DNA from: Syngnathus acus
Taxonomy: Eukaryota; Chordata; Actinopteri; Syngnathiformes; Syngnathidae
Length of the DNA stretch: 64,000 nt
Direction of reading: 5' to 3'
Assembly (NCBI RefSeq): GCF_901709675.1
Contig: NC_051091.1
Coordinates: forward strand, 4,002,967 to 4,066,966
Made by a program: the position numbers and the translations under genes. Within the stretch, counting starts at the first letter, position 1. Every line of letters begins with the position of its first letter. The notes under the pieces were generated by a model, which did no database searches, was not told the origin of the DNA, and saw nothing but the letters and a program-made list of their open reading frames with translations. This document shows, piece after piece, positions 9,196 to 38,933 of this stretch.

Positions 9196-11575
9196 CATGC
9201 TGTATTTATCGTGCCAATTTCAGAGCATGTACACTTAGTGGTCAGTTTAACAAGTTCACAAAATAGTATTGGTGATATTGGACGGTGATAAATTAATATT
9301 ACCACCGGATCTGTAATCTGACAGAAATCAAAATGCCGCCAAAGATTTCTCAAAATATAGGAACGAGGGGGCTTGTTGTGAACATCTTATGTAATTGTCA
9401 CATCGCTCTGCCACTCCACAGATGGTCCAGCAGAGGTGGGCAGTAATAACAGCACATCTATTTCGACATAGGAGCAGTGAGAGCTCTTATCCCTCTCAGC
9501 AAGCCTACACTCTGACAGGAGCCTGAGCTAGTACTTGATGAGCGGCACCAAGGCCACATACTCTAACATCATTAAAAATGGATGCCGATGGCTAGGAGAA
9601 CGTCGCTACGAAGGTCCCGCAACACATATGGCCCGAAAGTCAGATAGTTGAATAGAGCGCTCATCGATTTTGATGAGCAAGCAAGAGGAGGGTGCTGAGA
9701 GACAGGCTGGATATTTAAGATTGATGCTTTCCTCATGCGTGCGTGCCGTCTCGCTTGAAAAAGGCCGTGATGAAGGAGAGCAAAAAAGCCACAGATTATT
9801 GGTATGGAGATGTACAGTAGCTGAGCAGATGCATGAGTAGAAAATATGTCCTCATTAATTTCTTCCACGTGTCAGAGTAAAAAAAAAACAGCTGTCGTTT
9901 GCATGTTTGAAATATAGTAAGTTGAAGCTGTTCGTATCTGCAGTCCGCCCACCAATGCATAACGAGCAAATCATTTGATGACTCGGCATTACATACTGTT
10001 TTGTATATTAGTAGACAGCTAGGAAACAACTCAAATATGAAAACAAACTGTTTTGTAACTGGAAATGCTGCTGATGTTCTGAAATCAGCTCAAAAGGCCA
10101 CCGTGCACCGCCGCCACTAAACAACAATGGGCACATTTAACTCCTGGTGGCTCTGTAATGGTTTTACATCCACTAGGTGGCCAGATATTCCAAACAGATT
10201 TAATGACACCGGGCTTCATTACTTTTACTATGGGCCGTTCGGTCCCCGTACAATTAAAGCCAGTTCTTAGATTGAGCGGCCAGCAGTAAGTCGAATCCTC
10301 AGCTCAGGCTCAACCGGTTCAACATGTTAAACATGGAATTGGAATTTGCAAGGCCAATTCGGGCCAGAAACGCGGCAGGACTGCTTCACCATGGCAACAT
10401 GCTTGCGTACAATACTCTGAGCATCTGACGGTGCCCTCATGTGCCATGGGATGACATATTTTTATGTCACCACGAAAATGAGTTCATTATCTTCGTTCAG
10501 ATTTGGAGGCTCCCCACAGTGCACCACTTTTAAGCACTCTGATTCGTGCCCCTTAATTCTTTCCAAACTCGATAGTCTGCTCACACTGACAGCAGAACGG
10601 TTCTCGAATGATGTTGACATTAAAAACACACACAGCAGAGAAGAAGAAACATTTATGTGGATAAGTAAGATATCAAAGGGCACACTGCATAAGACCTCTC
10701 GGTGAACCCTGCTCAGGAGAAACGTTTTAAGATGCTCCGAGAGTTATAGCCTGGTTTATCTGTGGGCTCAGCACTGCAAAGTGAAGGATTTTGACATCTA
10801 CATTGGGTTCAGTTATTCTCGTTATCAAAAGCCCCACTATGCTTTGGCAAGATGAAAAAAAAAGTATCATGTTTATTTCCCTCTGGTTTCCTTTGTTTGT
10901 GTCAGATGTGTGAGAGTAACGCGAGGAGTGTGTGCCGGTGCAGGGGGAGGATGTTTGTTTGGTTTATTTGAGAGGGTGATAGAGTGGTTGTCAACTCTGA
11001 CTGTCTCATCTGCTCTTTTAATTGAAAATGTATGAGCTTGCGTCTACTTAATCTTCAGGGCAAAATAAATAGGTGACAGGAAAAAATGAAATGGTGCCTA
11101 ATTGGGGTGTTTTCTTTCTAATAACTCAGGCTACAGCGACATAGTTTGTACACTAATTTAAAAAGATGATGGGTAACAGATCGGGGTCAATTGTGTTGCT
11201 AGACGACTGAAAATAGAGAAGCGTCGCTATGAAACATTTTTATCCATCTAGAGTTCCGAGCCGACAAAGTATGTAACGCAACGCTGACCTCTAGCGGTCA
11301 CTATAATATTACACGCTTGAAATGTTTACAAGGGGCACCCAAATCATTATGACACAATTCTAAACAAATAAATATTTATAATTTATGACACTTTCTCAGA
11401 CATGAGCTCAATACGAACATCAAATTTAGTTTTTGGTACATTTTGATACATAAATATTTGGAACAACCACATTGCTTCCCTTTATCCGAGTTTACAAAAC
11501 AAACACTGGACTGCAGGGCAATTAAAAGCGTATATTTGAATGTCATACTAAGGCAAATTGAAAGCCGTTTGAGCA
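9196..11575. other. intergenic, no gene recognised
   Basis: Open frames are all under 100 codons and unlike known proteins. The right end probably merges into the 3' untranslated region of mst1r. I see no tRNA or other RNA gene. Confidence 0.45.
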
Positions 11576-11581
11576 TTTATT
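11576..11581 (-). terminator. Candidate mst1r polyadenylation signal
   Basis: AATAAA on the minus strand, about 310 nt downstream of the mst1r stop codon. It is the nearest consensus hexamer found by eye, and no transcript evidence is available. Confidence 0.4.
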
Positions 11582-11891
11582 CAATATTTTTTGAGAGCCA
11601 CTATAACATCCATGTAGGCAACTAGTACAGTGTCCTCACTTGCAAGAGAAGTCAGTGTATAAATAGTCCAAACTACGACAGCGATTGTCCTTTTGTTTGG
11701 TTTTTCCACTGCTATATACTTTCACACACTAGTCGTACAAGACAAAATTAGTGCTACTAGTGCGTGGCACTTGTGTGCAGACACACACACGGCAGACCAA
11801 TGGACAGCTGCTTAAGGGTAAAACATACTTGAATGAGTTTTTGTCCTCTTGTGTTTCAAACTGATGCCAGGTCAGTTTGAAGGGGATACGA

Positions 11892-19507
<7,616 letters not shown>

Positions 19508-22500
19508 CCCCACCTGGGATGCAGAGTCGGCCACCAGCACTCAGGGTCACCTCCGGGTATGACGTCCAGACAAAAGCATCTTTAACACCAGGTCGAGGTA
19601 TCTGGATGAAAGGAATAGTCAAGATTGAGTAAATGAACAATTGTTTACAGTGTTGGAAATTACTGCTAGCAGGAAGGGCTGTCATAGCAGAGATCTGCTT
19701 GGATGCAGCTCAGCTCACACTAAAAATAACTTCATTCACAGTTTACTGCCTTCAGCAAACTGTACTAGAACGGTTATTTGTTTTTATTGTGTAAATACAG
19801 TGTTACCTCACACTGCTGTGGAGTGAATCCGATTTATTGGTCATTATCAAACATTTGTCTCTAACAACCGGTGGTTTCTATGCTTTTGGTCAATTTCTAG
19901 TTTTCCAGAATAGAATCTATTTATTTCCAGACACTAGGTAGCACTTGAAAGGTCTCCATCCTGTGCAGACATTACTAGTCAATGATTAACTCAGTACATC
20001 ACACTAAGACTGTGCTCGCAAACCCTGGCCTCTCTAGTTGACATTCATGTCACAACTGTTACGTGCTTCACGAGAGGAATGATGTCCACGCATGGATGCG
20101 CTGAGAAAAGTCACCATCAAATTGCCCGTCTTTTCATGGCTTAGCATTTCATGTCTACTTATAGCGACAAGCAAAGTCACCAAAATATTCCCGAATCAAT
20201 ATTTCATGTTTATTTTTCAAAGGGCACAAAGTTATTATTTAATCTTGAATAGTGTTTTAAATTAATAATTCATGGAACGTCACATGTTTTGTTACAATCC
20301 AACAAGTCAAGTGACTGAAAGCCGCTGTAGGTGAGGGTCTTATTGTGGTGCCACTGATTACGTTGGTAATCTAGTTGTGATTTATCAAGAAAATGGCTCC
20401 AACCGAATTTCCTTTTTTGTTGTATATTCTCCGCAACGATGTTATTTAGAGGTGAGCTTGAAGGTTTGACTTGGGGCTAAATCAGTGTTGTCAGTAGTCA
20501 GGAAATTGGCTGAGCAACTTGGTTCTTTGCTGAGACAAAAGAGGATAACCATTTTCCATCTATCAATTGCAAAGTATCCGCTGGGATTTGAAGAGGCGGG
20601 CTGATCTGCAAAAAGTCATTATGTTAAACGTATTGTGAGCCAAGACAAATATTGATTAAGTGGAAGGGCAGGCAGGCAAATGATGCACCTTGGGGGCTGC
20701 TATCTCTGAGAACTGACTTATTTATTTCCCCTGTATTCTTCATGGTAAAACTACACAGAAAAGTGATCATTCAAAAGTTCCGTGACTGACAGTGGCCCTT
20801 AAATATACTTCCATTATAAGTCCTTAAATTAAATTAGATTTTTTCTCGTGTGTCACGTGAATACAATCGTTATAGTCCATACAGGAAAATTAGTTTCAAG
20901 TCGTGTTTATCATTCTAAAATGGGATTAAAAGATTACAATCAGTACATAACGTCAAAAAGTGCGCTCATCGTTTAACATCTTAATTTATTTGAAGAGTTA
21001 TTTTGCTCACGTTGATAAGGCGACTTGACGTCCTACCTGAACGGGACGTCAGCAGCATCGTAGCTTGGTTCTTGGCGTTCTGTCCCACTTGTCAGTTCTC
21101 TGGCTTACCTAATGTGAGGTAAATTGTCCGAGAATTGGCGTGGTTCATAGTTTGGATTTCTCTACTCGAGACTCTCGGCACGCTTTCGTTCTGCTTGCTC
21201 CTCCTCGTCCCCACGCCTCTCGCTTGACAGATGCCCGAGACGCCAGAGGCGGTTCAAGTGGACCCAATCAGCTGACTCGCTTATGTTTACACTTGCGAGA
21301 TTCTGGTACAATGCAAAATTTTAAAATTGAACAGTAGAAATGGATTGTCAAACAATGACCTCCCTGTCACTGTGGGAGGTGAATGCAGTTGGGCAAAAAA
21401 AACTACAATATTGATTATGTTGGCTCTTAGATCAGCTCTTATGATTGTTCTCATCAGGTTGTGCTTGACTAACCGTACTGCAAAATGTTCCTTTACAGTT
21501 AACTTGTTTAGGAAACAGAAGTGCATGTTTAATGCAGGTACGCATAAGACTGAAAAACAGTTTCCATCACCACTCTGAACTCTGAGAGAAAACAACACCA
21601 GCTATAATACAACACCAATATTCCTTTAAAACTACGTGCAATAACTATTTATTCTTTACTTTTTGTACAAACCTCAGTCAGGTTAATATAAATACCCACA
21701 TCGAACATACTGTAAATAAAATCTTTTACTTTTATTCTTAGGCTTATAGTTATACTGTAAATAAGTTCTTTCACTTTTATTCTCAGACTTCCTTTTATAC
21801 TTTTTGGAATTGTTGTAATGTTTGCACTAGAAAGGGAGTAGCACTCCAAATTTCGTTGTACAACTTAAAGCACTAAAAAAATTACAGCGATACCAGTGTT
21901 GGTAACTAAAGTTTCAGTGTTATATTTTCTTGTCATACAAAACATAGACAGAAAGATGCACTGTTTAATACTTTTATTTATACACAGTATTTTTTTTTAT
22001 TTTATTTACGGTCCTAAATCATTTAATTGCCTTTGAACTTTGCCATCAGTTAAAGCATAAAAATGTGGACCAAAAGAGATGAAGTTTACTCAAATGCAAA
22101 CTGATTAAAGCATTTTCATCGATACGTAAGTGCAGCGGTATTCTAATTAAAACACACAAGAAACTGATGACCTTACAGTTCATACAACCCACAATTGTGA
22201 TCCATGACGTTTCTGTGAAGTGTCATTTCATGCATGAACATACCATAATGTAAGTATGATCGTGGTCGTCCCAATTAACGGTCATCATATGCAAAACAAA
22301 AACAGGAATGCAGTTACTCATCGTTACAATAGAAGAATTCCAGTTATCACTGATGTGGTACAGGAGAGTTCGAGTTAAAAACTTTTGTAAGTCATGTAAG
22401 GTGTGTTGTGGGTGCTACAAACAGTTCTTAACCATACTAAAAGTAATAAAAATAAGATATGGCTTTAAAAAAAAAAATCTCAGCCATATACCTGCTTTTA

Positions 22501-22591
22501 CTGTTAATTTAATGGCAACTAGGCGTGCATAGCTTTGATACTGAATTTAGGCATAAACCCGAAACATGTTCAGGCTTTACACAGACAAACG
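19508..22591. other. mst1r 5' region and mon1a 3' region
   Basis: A likely 3' splice site for the mst1r start exon lies near 19602 (minus-strand TTTCATCCAG), so an untranslated first exon should lie further right. I could not place it. CpG-containing sequence near 21040-21260 is one candidate. The right part should hold the mon1a 3' untranslated region. No other coding exon is recognised. Confidence 0.4.
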
Positions 22592-24948
22592 TCAGTACGT
22601 TAAATGACTCAGGATGAAGAGTCGATCCTCCTCCTTCCTAATCCATTTCAGTAGTTTGTTGACAGCCGAAACGGCCAACGCCTTTGTGCCCAGGGGACTG
22701 AAGCACAGGTAAAGCTCAAAGCCACTAGTCACCTGCAGGGGGAACAAACTGCACTGGTAAACTTCAGCTTTGAAAACAAATTCTATTTAATCCAGTGATC
22801 GAAAACACCAACACTCACCCATGCCATCATGTTTTCAGTTTCACCACAGCGGTAGTAGGAGCGTACGGGTCGTGTCGGATGGTGCACGTAACTGTGAAGG
22901 TCCTGGTACGAAGCCATGAGCCTCTCCTGCTCTTCCTCGGACTGGTACAACAGAGGAAACTCTGGACTGGAGGCAGAAAATCAGATTAACTTTGATTGAT
23001 TTGAAACCCAGAGTGAAATATGTAGCTTCCCACCTGGTATACAGCCCAGAGCTCTTTGATTTGTACATGAAGTGCCTGAGTTCAGGAATGCCCACTTGAT
23101 CCACCGAATAGCTGCGAGACTTGAGCGCCTCCTTCAGGGCTTGATAAGCACTGCGCTTATTCAGCCTGTCGAGAAACTTCTGCTTGCAGTCAGACATGTT
23201 GAAAAAGTCCTCTCGGTCAGTTGAGACCAGGATAAGGCACAGCTCCGAAGCAGGTTCCAAATAGGAAATGTGAGCATGGAAAAATCCCGCGGTGTTGAAC
23301 TTTGGCAGACAGATAGGCGTCCAGCCTTCTCCCTCTCGAAACGATGAAGAGGAGCCAACCAGGTTAAAGACCAGGTGCAAGTCTATGTGGTGTAGGAACT
23401 GGTCCTTTTTCCGAACCAGAGTAACCAGGCGGTCTCCGGCCAGAAGAATGGAGAAGACGAGATTTTTGGATTTGGCGGCCTGCAGACTGGACGAGATGAT
23501 GTCCCGGGACGAGCTGGGCAGCGGCAGGCAGGTGACGGCGCTGAGCAGCAGGCCCGGGTCGCGGTCCAGCCGATACAGAAGGTTATCGGTGAGGTACTCG
23601 GAGCCGGCCAGCAGGCGACGCAAGTCATAGTTCTGCTTGTGTTGGAAGATGTGGTTGAGCTGGGTGAGGGTGAGCAGGCTGACAATCTGATAGTAGACAT
23701 ACTGCAGCTCTCTCAGCAGCTCTTTGTCTGACAGACACGTGCGGGACACGCCCACCAGGACCAGTGGACTCTTGGTGAGGAAAACCACTTTGCAACCATC
23801 TGAGAAAAGAGATGTTCATTTAACAAAAGTGTCCTTTCTTTGGCATGCACTTTCTTTCCTACGATACGCCGACATCATCTGTGAGGTCTCGAAAAATTCA
23901 AACTAATTATGACTTTTTCGAGGTGAAGTGTGTTCTAACCTGCATGGATGGAGCGGATGACGTTGTTCTCGGCCTCGACAAAAGATACGAGGGCCATCAT
24001 GACTCCCATGGTGCTGGACAGGGCCTCTTCTGTGCCGTAGCGGCTGTAAATTGGCTTTCCTGCCTCGCTCAGCACAAACATGTGCTTCTTGTGGCTCCTC
24101 CATGCCTCGCTGAACACATCTTCCTCTTTGGTCCTGCAGTCTGAAGGACTTTTGTGTTGCTCTTTCACAAGCGCTCTGATACCCTCGCCACACTCTTGGG
24201 ATTTGAGCATCTCGGCCTCCCTGCGAGCCTCTTCGGCCTCTGCGGTCAGATCCTCAAAGGACTGCGCGTGGACAAACATGGCGCTTTTCTGACCTGCACC
24301 TGTGTGAACCGGTCATGTTCATTCACAATGTGTTAAGTGTATGATACTGAATGAGCAAGACAGAAAGTCAACAACAAACTCTATGAAGATAACAAAAAGG
24401 ATAAAAGACACAACAAGGGTAAAAGTTGGTCAGGGTAGTAGAAGTAGTTGAAGAATTAGTAGCAAAATTCATGCAATCACTTTCACACCAAAGTGAGGTT
24501 AATAAGTGACAATGTTATTCTTGTATGCATGTTTCGTCACACAGCAGAGCACACTGGCTACTTTTTCCCAGCAGACAGTCAAAGTCAGAAAAGTGCTGGT
24601 GGAAACTTGAATGCTATCATTAACCAATGATGACTTTGTTGTTCCATTAGTCGCTCCCATAAAGTCCGTTTGAAACTGAGCATGCATAATATTGGGAACC
24701 TGGATAAACAACTGAATATCAAAAACGTTACAACAGGCATCTTCCGAACTCTTGAGATGATGAAATGGAGCGAATGGATTGCAGATTGTCAGATTGATTC
24801 GTGGTTGAATTTGGAGAGCCTCACCTGGTTCTGTGCCCTCCACCAAACCTGGTGTAGGACTGTCAGCTCTCTCAATACAAAGATGGTGCCCAGGTGTCAG
24901 GGTACCATTCTCCCATGGCACAGATGGTCGTTGGCGTTCTCCATCCAT
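22592..24948 (-). CDS. mon1a: Vacuolar fusion protein MON1 homolog A
   Basis: Subunit of the MON1-CCZ1 guanine-nucleotide exchange complex that activates RAB7 on late endosomes. Coding exons: 24825-24948, 23940-24299, 23034-23799, 22819-22966, 22592-22732. The sum is 1539 nt, 512 aa. The N-terminus contains GTLTPG and RADSPTPG, as in vertebrate MON1A, and the junction after exon 1 restores EPGAG. The longin-fold core shows [64 protein letters not shown] and STDREDFF. The C-terminus is [13 protein letters not shown]...LTY. The start ATG at 24946-24948 is the only methionine giving the family N-terminus. The gene is head-to-head with traip, and all introns are GT-AG. I chose MON1A over MON1B because mst1r and traip flank it. 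Confidence 0.92.
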
Positions 24949-26136
24949 CACTATTACAGCGAGCACATACACACACCTAGGAGAAAGTACACACGCAAAC
25001 TACATTATGGCCAAATTCACATTTATTTGCATATCATTAGGCACTTGTGATTTTGTATTGGAATAATAAATGCATTTACCTGTTGGCATAATTGTTGGCT
25101 ACTTTACATTAGCGGAAAAATATTACAGAACGGCATAATAACCCATCTCAGTGTGACATCAAACTAAATCTAGTTGTCATCGTGGATTTGTAATATTTTG
25201 TGAACTTTCCAATGTCGATTTTCAAAGAGTAGAATTGAACTTACTATCAAACCCAGAGTACTTGGAAATTCCATTAATAAAGATGTCATTTTTGAGTTAA
25301 CGCTGTCTTGAACGCTTTACATAATTCACGTTGTATACGCGAAAGACGTCAGAGATACTCGAGGAGAAACTCGACCGACTTGACAACCGACTTTCGATCG
25401 GATGGGCGAATTAAGCCTTGACTCATGTCTAACTCGTACTTGTGTCGCGGTTTTATGCAAGAAACAAATAACCACCTTTCATTTCCAGAACTGTCTGCAG
25501 CTATGCTCTCCGAGGAATCGTCTCTTCTTCTTCTTCTTCCTGGTTGTCAACCGTAGATACATTTTTGGCCAGCACGGATGCGGAAGTGAAATTGTGGGAT
25601 ATGAAGTTCTCCCCACTTTGAGACCTAAGAAGAATCGCCTGCGAACTCTTCCCAACCACTGATTAAAATGAAAACAGATTAATTAAAACAGAAGTAGTTA
25701 AATCACGGGAAAAAAAACTGTCGTGTGTTATAGGGATAATTCAGTAAGTAAAATCAAGAACAAGAAAAAAAGAGCTTTCTGAACGCTAACAGCGTAAAAA
25801 CCGAGCCTGAACTCGGACAGTTAACGCAACATATGGGCGGGGCTAGTTTAGTATTTGAACGTATGGCGGCGAGAGAACGTGAAGTAAAATAATCGAAAAT
25901 CTTCATCGCTAACTGCAATTTAACTGAGTCCTGATTATAAATTCACATGACACATTCAAGATAACCCACGGTATGTATTTATTACAACAGACTATACAGT
26001 GATTTTGATGGTATGTCTACTCTGTTGAGGCTACTTGCTATTGTTAGCTAACCATTGTGGCTCACGTTCAACCATTTTCTGCCATACCGTTTGTGTAATG
26101 CGCTTTTATGTTACTGCGTTCATAACAGGAATTAAG
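24949..26136. promoter_or_regulatory. Shared divergent promoter region of mon1a and traip
   Basis: The two start codons are 1.19 kb apart on opposite strands. A GC box GGGCGGGGC lies at 25835-25843 and a YY1-type ATGGCGGC at 25863-25870, typical of housekeeping TATA-less promoters. The ATG in the latter opens a 9-codon upstream frame (25863-25892) that may sit in the traip leader. Untranslated exons of either gene may lie here, and their edges are not visible. Confidence 0.55.
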
Positions 26137-28749
26137 ATGCCTATTCGTGCATTTTGCACAATTTGCTGCGAATTATTGGACAACTCCAAAGATGTTGCTG
26201 CCATCAACTGCGGACACACGTTCCACAGTACCTGGTAAAGTCATCCGATTGAATGCAAACTGCGTATTTTAATTTGTTTTGGTTGTATAATTTGTTTTCT
26301 TTTCCTCACCTACTAGCCTCCTTCAATGGTTTCAATCAGCCCCGACAAGAACATGCCCAACGTGTCGGAAACAGGTCATTTGTCCATCACTGCACTACTA
26401 CTTTTCTCACCAATGCTGATCTCAACTCAAAAGACTTAATCCTCTGTGTATAGGCCAGCACCCGGCAAATAATCTACAAGCTCTATTTTGACAGTGGTTC
26501 CGACGAAGCACGTTCAGCAAATCCAGAGAGCTTGGCGGTACCTCAAAATTACATTTCAAGATTAGCACTAAAGCATTGAGTCATATAGTCACTGTGCACT
26601 TCATCTTCTCAGGATGAGCTTCATAGGCTGAAGGCTGCTTTAAGCTTGAAAGGTAAACTTTTGTTTATTATTGTTTCTCGGTCAACAATGACTCCCAGTC
26701 AATGAAATAAATGTTTGATGTTTTTTTTAGAGAGAGACTGTCGGGACAAACAGAAAACACTGGTTGATTTGAAGAACACTGTGGAAATACAGAGGAGAGG
26801 CTTGGACAGCGTGCAGAAAGAACTTTTAGAAAAGGGCACGTTGTGTTCTGCTCTCAGAGTACGCAATCTGTTCATTATTTGAATTGGTCTCAGTTTCAGA
26901 AGTCTATCCCACATTGTCCACATTTTGTTTTTATTACTGCACAGAAACAAATGACTTACCTGGAGACTCAACATGTGGATGCTCACGCTGCCAAGGACGA
27001 GACCCGTAGACTGAGGACCAAAATAAAAACCTATGAAAAGTAACTGCACTCAAATTCGGTTGTCTTGAGTAATTGTTCTGCGTTCTTTGTACCACCAAAG
27101 TCTTTGCTTACACTGCTGCTGTGTGTCCAGCATGGCTGTTTTGTTACAGGGCCAAAGAACTGAGGTGGAGTCCATGATTACAGACATGGGTGTGAGTCAG
27201 GCTGCTGTGGAGCAGCTCTCAATCTTCTGCATTTCTCTCAAAAAGTATGTATGACTCCAAGACTGTGATCTTTCTGAGGCTGGATTTACGCTGCAGGTCC
27301 AAGTGCTATAAATCGGAATTGTCACTTAAACCACACAGCGTACGATCCAACCCAATTTGATTCCTGTCGTGATCCGATGCATTCATTGCATCGCCTGCTT
27401 TCTTTTTAGAGAGTATGACAGGTTAAAGGGAAACTTGAAGTCTTCTAATGACATGTGCGAGAAGCTGAGGAAAGACGTGGTCACCTCCAACAGCAAGGTG
27501 ACATCCATTTAGCAAGTCGCTAATCATGCACATTTGCATTTGTTGTCGTGCTGTTTCAGCAATAGTTTCTGTGCCATTTAGTTCCAAAAGGCCTCTGTTG
27601 AAGTGACCCGAACAAAAGAGGACATGAAGTCTCTGCAAAACGATCTAGTCAATGCTGACAAAGAGATATCTGTAAGGCGCAGCAACACGATTATTTGGGC
27701 ACTCGGGGTCAGAGGAACCCACGTTTTCCCGCATACGTGTCTTTCCATAGAGTTTGAAGAAGAAGGTGGAGTTTCTTCAGAAATCTCTGAGCACCCCAAC
27801 GAGGACAAATGAGATGCTCAGTCGGCTCGTCTTTGAGAGGTAAATTCCCATACAGTACACCATACAGTTCAATTTGACCAATTCTGCTCACCAGGCTTTT
27901 CCTTTTTCCACATTCCAGCCCCGCTCCGATAGATCTCAAACAGCCGCACCTCCATCAGCCTATAGATGGTGACGATATTGACCTCAATTTAACTTGTGAT
28001 TTAATGACACCCGATTGCGCAGCCAAGAGACCAGCAAAGACTCCAGCCAAGAAACCAGCAAAGACTCCAACAAAGAAGATGCGTTTAGAACATCAGCCGT
28101 AAGTATTTTCTGCAGAGTTGTGTACTCAAAGTGTGTTATTTTGTCTTCAACTCCAGATTAAATATGTAATAAGTACTAATTGTTTACATTTATCAGGGCG
28201 TTGGTTTCCAAACACAATGAGAGGATATCAAGCAAGGTATCTTGAAGAAACGCTTCGCAAGGTCTGCTTCCAAATCGCAAGTATTTCTCACTCAGGACTT
28301 TTGTCTCTTAGGCCCGAGAGGAGGATGGAGCCGTGGATCCTCTTTTTAGGAATTCGCTGCTTTTCCGAAGAAAGGCTTTTGGTAACATGCATGAACCTCA
28401 GAGGACGTTTGGAGCGGTATGTGAACCTGCCTTTCATTTTGAATGTCTTTACATTCAATTGGATTTATTGTAAGGTTGTTAAGTCAATGAAAGTGCTTCT
28501 CATTTCAGGTGAAAAGTGGTTATGATGGCTTAGGAGGACGAACTACATTCATCCAACCTGTATCCGTTTGCTCTGTATCGTCTGACACGTTTAATCTCTA
28601 AAGTGAACGGCAACGTTCCTTAACCCGAACCTCTTCCACAGTCTTCGTTGGCAGTGATTCGCCCACTCATGAAAGCTCGAAGAAAAAAGGTGATTAGGCC
28701 GACAGTAAAGACAGCACCGTGCCTGACAATGGACAACTACCTTGAGTGA
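26137..28749 (+). CDS. traip: TRAF-interacting protein, RING E3 ubiquitin ligase TRAIP
   Basis: Nuclear E3 ligase that ubiquitinates the replicative helicase at stalled or converging forks. Coding exons: 26137-26234, 26317-26374, 26454-26537, 26613-26652, 26731-26858, 26945-27039, 27131-27244, 27410-27497, 27582-27671, 27751-27839, 27919-28098, 28197-28236, 28312-28416, 28509-28559, 28642-28749. The sum is 1368 nt, 455 aa (human 469). The RING-H2 ligands are C7, C10, C25, H27, H30, C33, C46 and C49. A long coiled coil covers about residues 75-300, including DMGVSQAAVEQL and the S(L)KKK segment. A lysine-rich repeat AKRPAKTPAKKPAKTP looks like a nuclear localisation signal. The C-terminal match is SGYDGLGGRTTFIQP. 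The last exon ends CLTMDNYLE, where mammals carry a PCNA-binding PIP box. All introns are GT-AG. Confidence 0.92.
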
Positions 28750-29103
28750 CAAATCACAAATCGATGCAATGTGAAATGTTTGACAGGGTTCTTCCCATTC
28801 ATCCCAAAATGGGACTCTTTTTGAATAACAAAAAATGTAAAGGCAGTTAGGTGGCTGACCACTTAATGTAATTTTTTTTTGTGAAAGCAAATTTCCATGT
28901 GCGTGTGTGTGTAAACACTTAAAAAGTTTTGTTGGCGAGACTATTTCCTGTTTCAAATATCAGTGAATGCATCGTGGTCATCAAAACTATTTCAGTTAAT
29001 ATTGAAATATGGTCTTTTTGCACTTATTTCATATATTCTGTGTTGTAATGAATCATGGTTTTCCAAAATTAGATGTCAACATGAACTGTAACCCAACTTC
29101 AAT

Positions 29104-29109
29104 AATAAA
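29104..29109 (+). terminator. traip polyadenylation signal
   Basis: AATAAA, 355 nt after the traip stop, followed by a T/GT-rich stretch (TTTTTATTAATGTGTTT). It is the only plus-strand consensus signal seen in the short gap to grm6. Confidence 0.55.
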
Positions 29110-29997
29110 GACTATTTTTATTAATGTGTTTACCCTTGGTCGTGCTTCAGTGGTGTTTTCTCCAGGAGAGGGCGCTATAAACACTTTTTACCGTAGAGGA
29201 CGCTGCAAGTGCTGCATTGCACAGCAAACTCGGATGTTTTACAAAACGCCATTTCACAACAATGTGAACGCTTACAGGCTGTGTTCAAAATATCGTTGCA
29301 ATTATAACGGAACATTGAATGCGTTTCCAATTTTCAAAGATAAATATGCGGTGTATTTTCCAAACAACTTTCAGTGCAATCAATCCTCACTCCAGCCCTT
29401 TTTGAACAAACAGAGGCCTAAAGCTTAACAACACTGAAATCCATGCAGTGCAACCAGAAAATAATACGCCTCGTCAACCCCAAGAGACTTCCACTGTAGG
29501 CTTCATTTTTCTGTGGAAGAAAGGTCACCAGACAGCTTATTTTTTTTCCGAGACAGCGTTTTCCAGGGCAGGTTTACGAGCAACAATACCTTCTTGATGG
29601 CGGTAAATGAGAATTCTTTCTCGTGCTGAAGAATTTCGCACTGAAAATGAGCTGTGCGTGCCTTTAGAAATCTCAAAATGAGCACCCCTAGTATATATAT
29701 TAAATTGAAAATATTAGTCACAAAATATTGGGGATTTGGGGTGAATTTTCTAATTGAATGTAGACTGCCCAAGGCTTTTTTTAGTTTATAATTTCCATTA
29801 TGGTGAGTTCTTTGATGTCCATTTATGCGTTGGTCGGGAGTCAAATAGCGAAATCCAGGAACATTGCTGGTGATAACAAGAAGAGGGAAGTAACAGACCA
29901 GATAAATGCTTTTTTTTTTTGTTTCATTTTGCTGATAGTGTCAATAAGGGCGCTTGTGATGTCACGTGATGAATCAATTGTCTCACTTGAGTCTCCT
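29110..29997. other. traip/grm6 convergent spacer
   Basis: The two genes converge here, so the interval holds the traip 3' boundary and the grm6 3' untranslated region. An open frame on each strand (up to about 139 codons) shows no similarity to known proteins. A T-rich tract lies at about 29911-29930. Confidence 0.45.
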
Positions 29998-38886
<8,889 letters not shown>

Positions 38887-38933
38887 GATGCTGACCAGCC
38901 GAGGGACTTGGAGCACCACACCTCTCCTTCTAC

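Noticed and set aside
29009-29428. 139-codon plus-strand frame after traip
   Set aside because: It begins in the traip 3' untranslated region and spans the polyadenylation signal. It shows no similarity to known proteins and no splice context.
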